DNA from: Hydrogenophaga flava NBRC 102514
GTDB taxonomy: Bacteria > Pseudomonadota > Gammaproteobacteria > Burkholderiales > Burkholderiaceae_C
Direction of reading: 5' to 3'
NCBI RefSeq assembly: GCF_001571145.1
Contig: NZ_BCTF01000012.1
Coordinates: 90,502 to 154,501 of the forward strand
DNA: 64,000 nucleotides
This document shows positions 62,059 to 64,000 of the stretch, in pieces (position 1 is the first letter of the stretch; every line of letters starts with the position of its first letter). Under the pieces are notes generated by a model. That model saw only the letters and a list, made by a program, of their open reading frames with translations, was not told where the DNA came from and ran no database searches. The position numbers and the translations under genes are program-made.

Positions 62059-63561
62059 TCAGGGCATGCGGGCGATGACCTGCGCCACCGACGCCGTCAG
62101 GCGCCGCGCGTAGTCCAGGTGCAGGAATTCGTTGGGGCCGTGTGCGTTGCTGCGCGGGCCGAGCACGCCGCAGACCATCATCTGCGCCGTGGGAAAGCCC
62201 TGGCTGAGCATGTTCATCAGCGGGATGGTGCCGCCCTGGCCGATGGTGGCGCAGGCGGCTCCGTAGTGCGCCTGCGAGGCGTCCTGCAGCGCCCGTTCGA
62301 ACCAGGGCGTGGTGGCCGGTGCGTTCCAGCCGGTGGCCGAGCTCAGGCCCTCGAACGTGACCTTGGCCTGGTAGGGCGCGCTGTCTTCCAGCAGGGCCTT
62401 GAGCTGCTGCACGGCCGGTGCGGCCTCGACCAGCGGCGGCAGACGCAGGCTGAGCTTGAACGCGGTGTACGGGCGCAGCACATTGCCGGCGTTGGCGATG
62501 TCGGGGAAGCCATCGGCGCCGGTGACCGACAGCGTGGGCCGCCAGGTGCGCGCCAGGAGGGCCTCCAGCGGGTCGGTGGTGGTGGGCAGGGCAGACACCG
62601 TGGCGCCGCCGCAGTCGTGGTGCGCCCAGGGAAAGCGCTTGAACAGCTCGTCGCCCAGGATGGCGGCCGTGGCCTGCGCCTGCGCCAGCCGCTCGGGGGG
62701 CACCTCGCAGTGGAAGCTGGCCGGCAGCAGGCGGCCGGTGCCGCTGTCTTCCAGCCGGTCCAGCACCTGGCGCATGATGCGGAAGCTCGACGGCACCAGT
62801 CCCGAGGCGTCGCCCGAGTGGATGCCTTCGGTGAGGATCTCGACCTTGAGCACGCCGCTGGCCATGCCGCGCAGGCTGGTGGTCAGCCACAGCTGGTCGT
62901 AGTTGCCGGCGCCGCTGTCCAGGCAGACCACCAGGCCCACATCGCCCAGCCGCGACTTCAGCGCGTCCACATAGGGCAGCAGGTCGGCCGAGCCGCTTTC
63001 TTCGCAGGTCTCGATCAGGCCGACGATGCGCGGGCGCGCCACGCCCTGGGCCTTGAGCGCCTGGATGGCGGTGATGGCGGCGTAGATGGCGTAGCCGTCG
63101 TCGGCACCGCCGCGCCCGTAGAGCTTGCCGTCGTCGATCACCGGGGTCCAGGGACCGAGGTCGCTGCGCCAGCCGTTGAATTCAGGCTGCTTGTCCAGGT
63201 GGCCGTACATCAGCACGGTCTGGCCGCTGGCCGGGGCGGGCGTGCCGTCCTGGCCAGCGCTGGCCGGCAGTTCAAAGAACAGCACCGGCGTGCGCGGCTT
63301 TCCGTGCGCGTCGTTCAGGCGCACGATCTCCAGCTGCAGGCCGGGCACCTGCTGCGCCCGCACCCAGTCGGCGGCGGATTGCAGCACCCGTTCGAGCAGG
63401 CCATGCGCGGCCCAGTCGGGGTCGAACATGGGCGACTTGGCCGGCACCGCGATGTAGCGCTGCAGCTCGGGCACGATGGACTCGCGCCAGGCGGCGTCGA
63501 CGTGGGATTGAAGGGCGAGGGGCTCCAGCGGCAGTGCCGAAGCAGGCAGGCGGGCGTTCAT
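62059..63561 (-). CDS. M20-family metallo-dipeptidase
   Basis: This 500-aa zinc peptidase belongs to the ArgE/DapE/carnosinase-like group. Metal and catalytic motifs are LMYGHLDKQPEF (His ligand), YGRGGADDGYAIYAAI (bridging Asp), IETCEESGSADLLPYV (general base Glu and ligand) and CLDSGAGNYDQLW. The dimerisation lid has VEILTEGIHSGDASGLVPSS. It probably hydrolyses dipeptides or acylated amino acids in the cytoplasm. It lies 91 bases from the chemotaxis gene stop and heads the unit with the hydrolase. Confidence 0.92.
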   Translation of the reverse strand: MNARLPASALPLEPLALQSHVDAAWRESIVPELQRYIAVPAKSPMFDPDWAAHGLLERVLQSAADWVRAQQVPGLQLEIVRLNDAHGKPRTPVLFFELPASAGQDGTPAPASGQTVLMYGHLDKQPEFNGWRSDLGPWTPVIDDGKLYGRGGADDGYAIYAAITAIQALKAQGVARPRIVGLIETCEESGSADLLPYVDALKSRLGDVGLVVCLDSGAGNYDQLWLTTSLRGMASGVLKVEILTEGIHSGDASGLVPSSFRIMRQVLDRLEDSGTGRLLPASFHCEVPPERLAQAQATAAILGDELFKRFPWAHHDCGGATVSALPTTTDPLEALLARTWRPTLSVTGADGFPDIANAGNVLRPYTAFKLSLRLPPLVEAAPAVQQLKALLEDSAPYQAKVTFEGLSSATGWNAPATTPWFERALQDASQAHYGAACATIGQGGTIPLMNMLSQGFPTAQMMVCGVLGPRSNAHGPNEFLHLDYARRLTASVAQVIARMP

Positions 63562-63652
63562 GGCGATCCTCTTGGCGCGGGCTGTGCGACAGAGGACCAG
63601 TATAGGCAGACCACCGCCCCGGCAGGACGCCGGGGACTTCCGAAAACCGCGC

Positions 63653-64000
63653 TCAGGCCGACAGGCGGAAGGTGGCGACCACGCCAGCCAGCCGCTGCGC
63701 CTGGTCCCGCAGGCTCTGGGCCGCGGCGGCGCTCTCTTCCACCAGCGCCGCGTTCTGCTGCGTCATCTGGTCCAGCTGGGCCACCGCCGAGCCGACCTGG
63801 GCAATGCCCTGGCTCTGCTCGCCCGTGGCGGCACCGATTTCGCTGATGACGTCGGTCACGCGCTGCACGCTGGCCACGATCTCGTCCATGGTCTGGCCCG
63901 CCTCGCTGACCAGGCGCGTGCCCGCTTCCACGCGGTCCACGCTGGTGCCGATCAGGCCCTTGATCTCCTTGGCGGCCTCGGCGCTGCGCTGCGCCAGGCT
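63653..64000 (-). CDS. Methyl-accepting chemotaxis protein (C-terminal part only)
   Basis: Only the last 115 codons lie in the window. They give the descending arm of the MCP signalling hairpin and the methylation helix: [19 protein letters not shown], then [18 protein letters not shown] and [20 protein letters not shown], ending [10 protein letters not shown]. These match the Tsr/Tar-type cytoplasmic domain. No CheR/CheB-binding NWETF pentapeptide ends it. The sensor domain and start are beyond the window edge. Confidence 0.92.
   Translation of the reverse strand, partial: SLAQRSAEAAKEIKGLIGTSVDRVEAGTRLVSEAGQTMDEIVASVQRVTDVISEIGAATGEQSQGIAQVGSAVAQLDQMTQQNAALVEESAAAAQSLRDQAQRLAGVVATFRLSA

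Overview
The window reads as chromosomal DNA of a high-GC betaproteobacterium, most likely Burkholderiales/Comamonadaceae (Hydrogenophaga- or Acidovorax-like). This rests on a TopB with a C-terminal SWIB domain beside a SET methyltransferase, a recA-recX pair, an amgK/lptD/surA/rsmA cluster without pdxA, a malic enzyme with a phosphotransacetylase-like tail, and a GC-rich dispersed hairpin repeat. The species call is inference. I see no phage, transposase, integrase, CRISPR array, tRNA or rRNA. Genes are packed tightly, and no gene-free stretch exceeds about 250 bases.

Left third (1-23 kb), mainly housekeeping: a CHASE2 / FHA / PP2C phospho-signalling set; sucCD facing argC; recA-recX with LexA-like sites; a MarR regulator with a palindrome at its start; a TctDE/QseBC-type two-component system; a GST; topB (SWIB fusion) divergent from a SET-birA-SPOR operon; gap and tkt; then murU-like, pepP, MOSC and pfkB.

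Middle (23.3-47.5 kb), an iron island. Unit 1 has a Fur box, a TonB receptor, DUF3649, a PepSY membrane reductase, DUF3325, a Fur-like regulator without an obvious metal site, and a one-polypeptide ECF sigma/FecR hybrid followed by an STN-domain TonB transducer. The overlapping genes suggest linked uptake and cell-surface signalling. Unit 2 has a perfect FNR-type site and a Fur-like site ahead of imelysin, di-haem oxidoreductase, second imelysin and DUF1513. A dispersed structured repeat forms part of the DUF1513 N-terminal coding sequence. Unit 3, on the minus strand, is a haem operon: receptor, 112-aa unknown, hmuS, hmuT, a VOC protein, hmuU, hmuV, a 151-aa coiled-coil protein and iron-independent fumC. 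A Fur box separates it from divergent bfr and bfd.

Right third (47.5-64 kb): maeB; a secreted barnase-like RNase with a barstar-like partner; lptD-surA-rsmA facing amgK-rsmE; a secreted CE1-type esterase; a DUF4410-like protein; an MFS transporter; a YidB-like protein; an alpha/beta hydrolase; an M20 dipeptidase; and the C-terminus of a chemotaxis receptor cut by the window edge. AmgK and the MurU-like enzyme, partners in muramic acid recycling, lie about 36 kb apart.

Most notable are the sigma/anti-sigma hybrid with its Fur-like neighbour, the imelysin/di-haem cluster with FNR and Fur sites, the repeat built into a Tat-protein N-terminus, and the histone-H1-like tail of TopB next to a SET methyltransferase.
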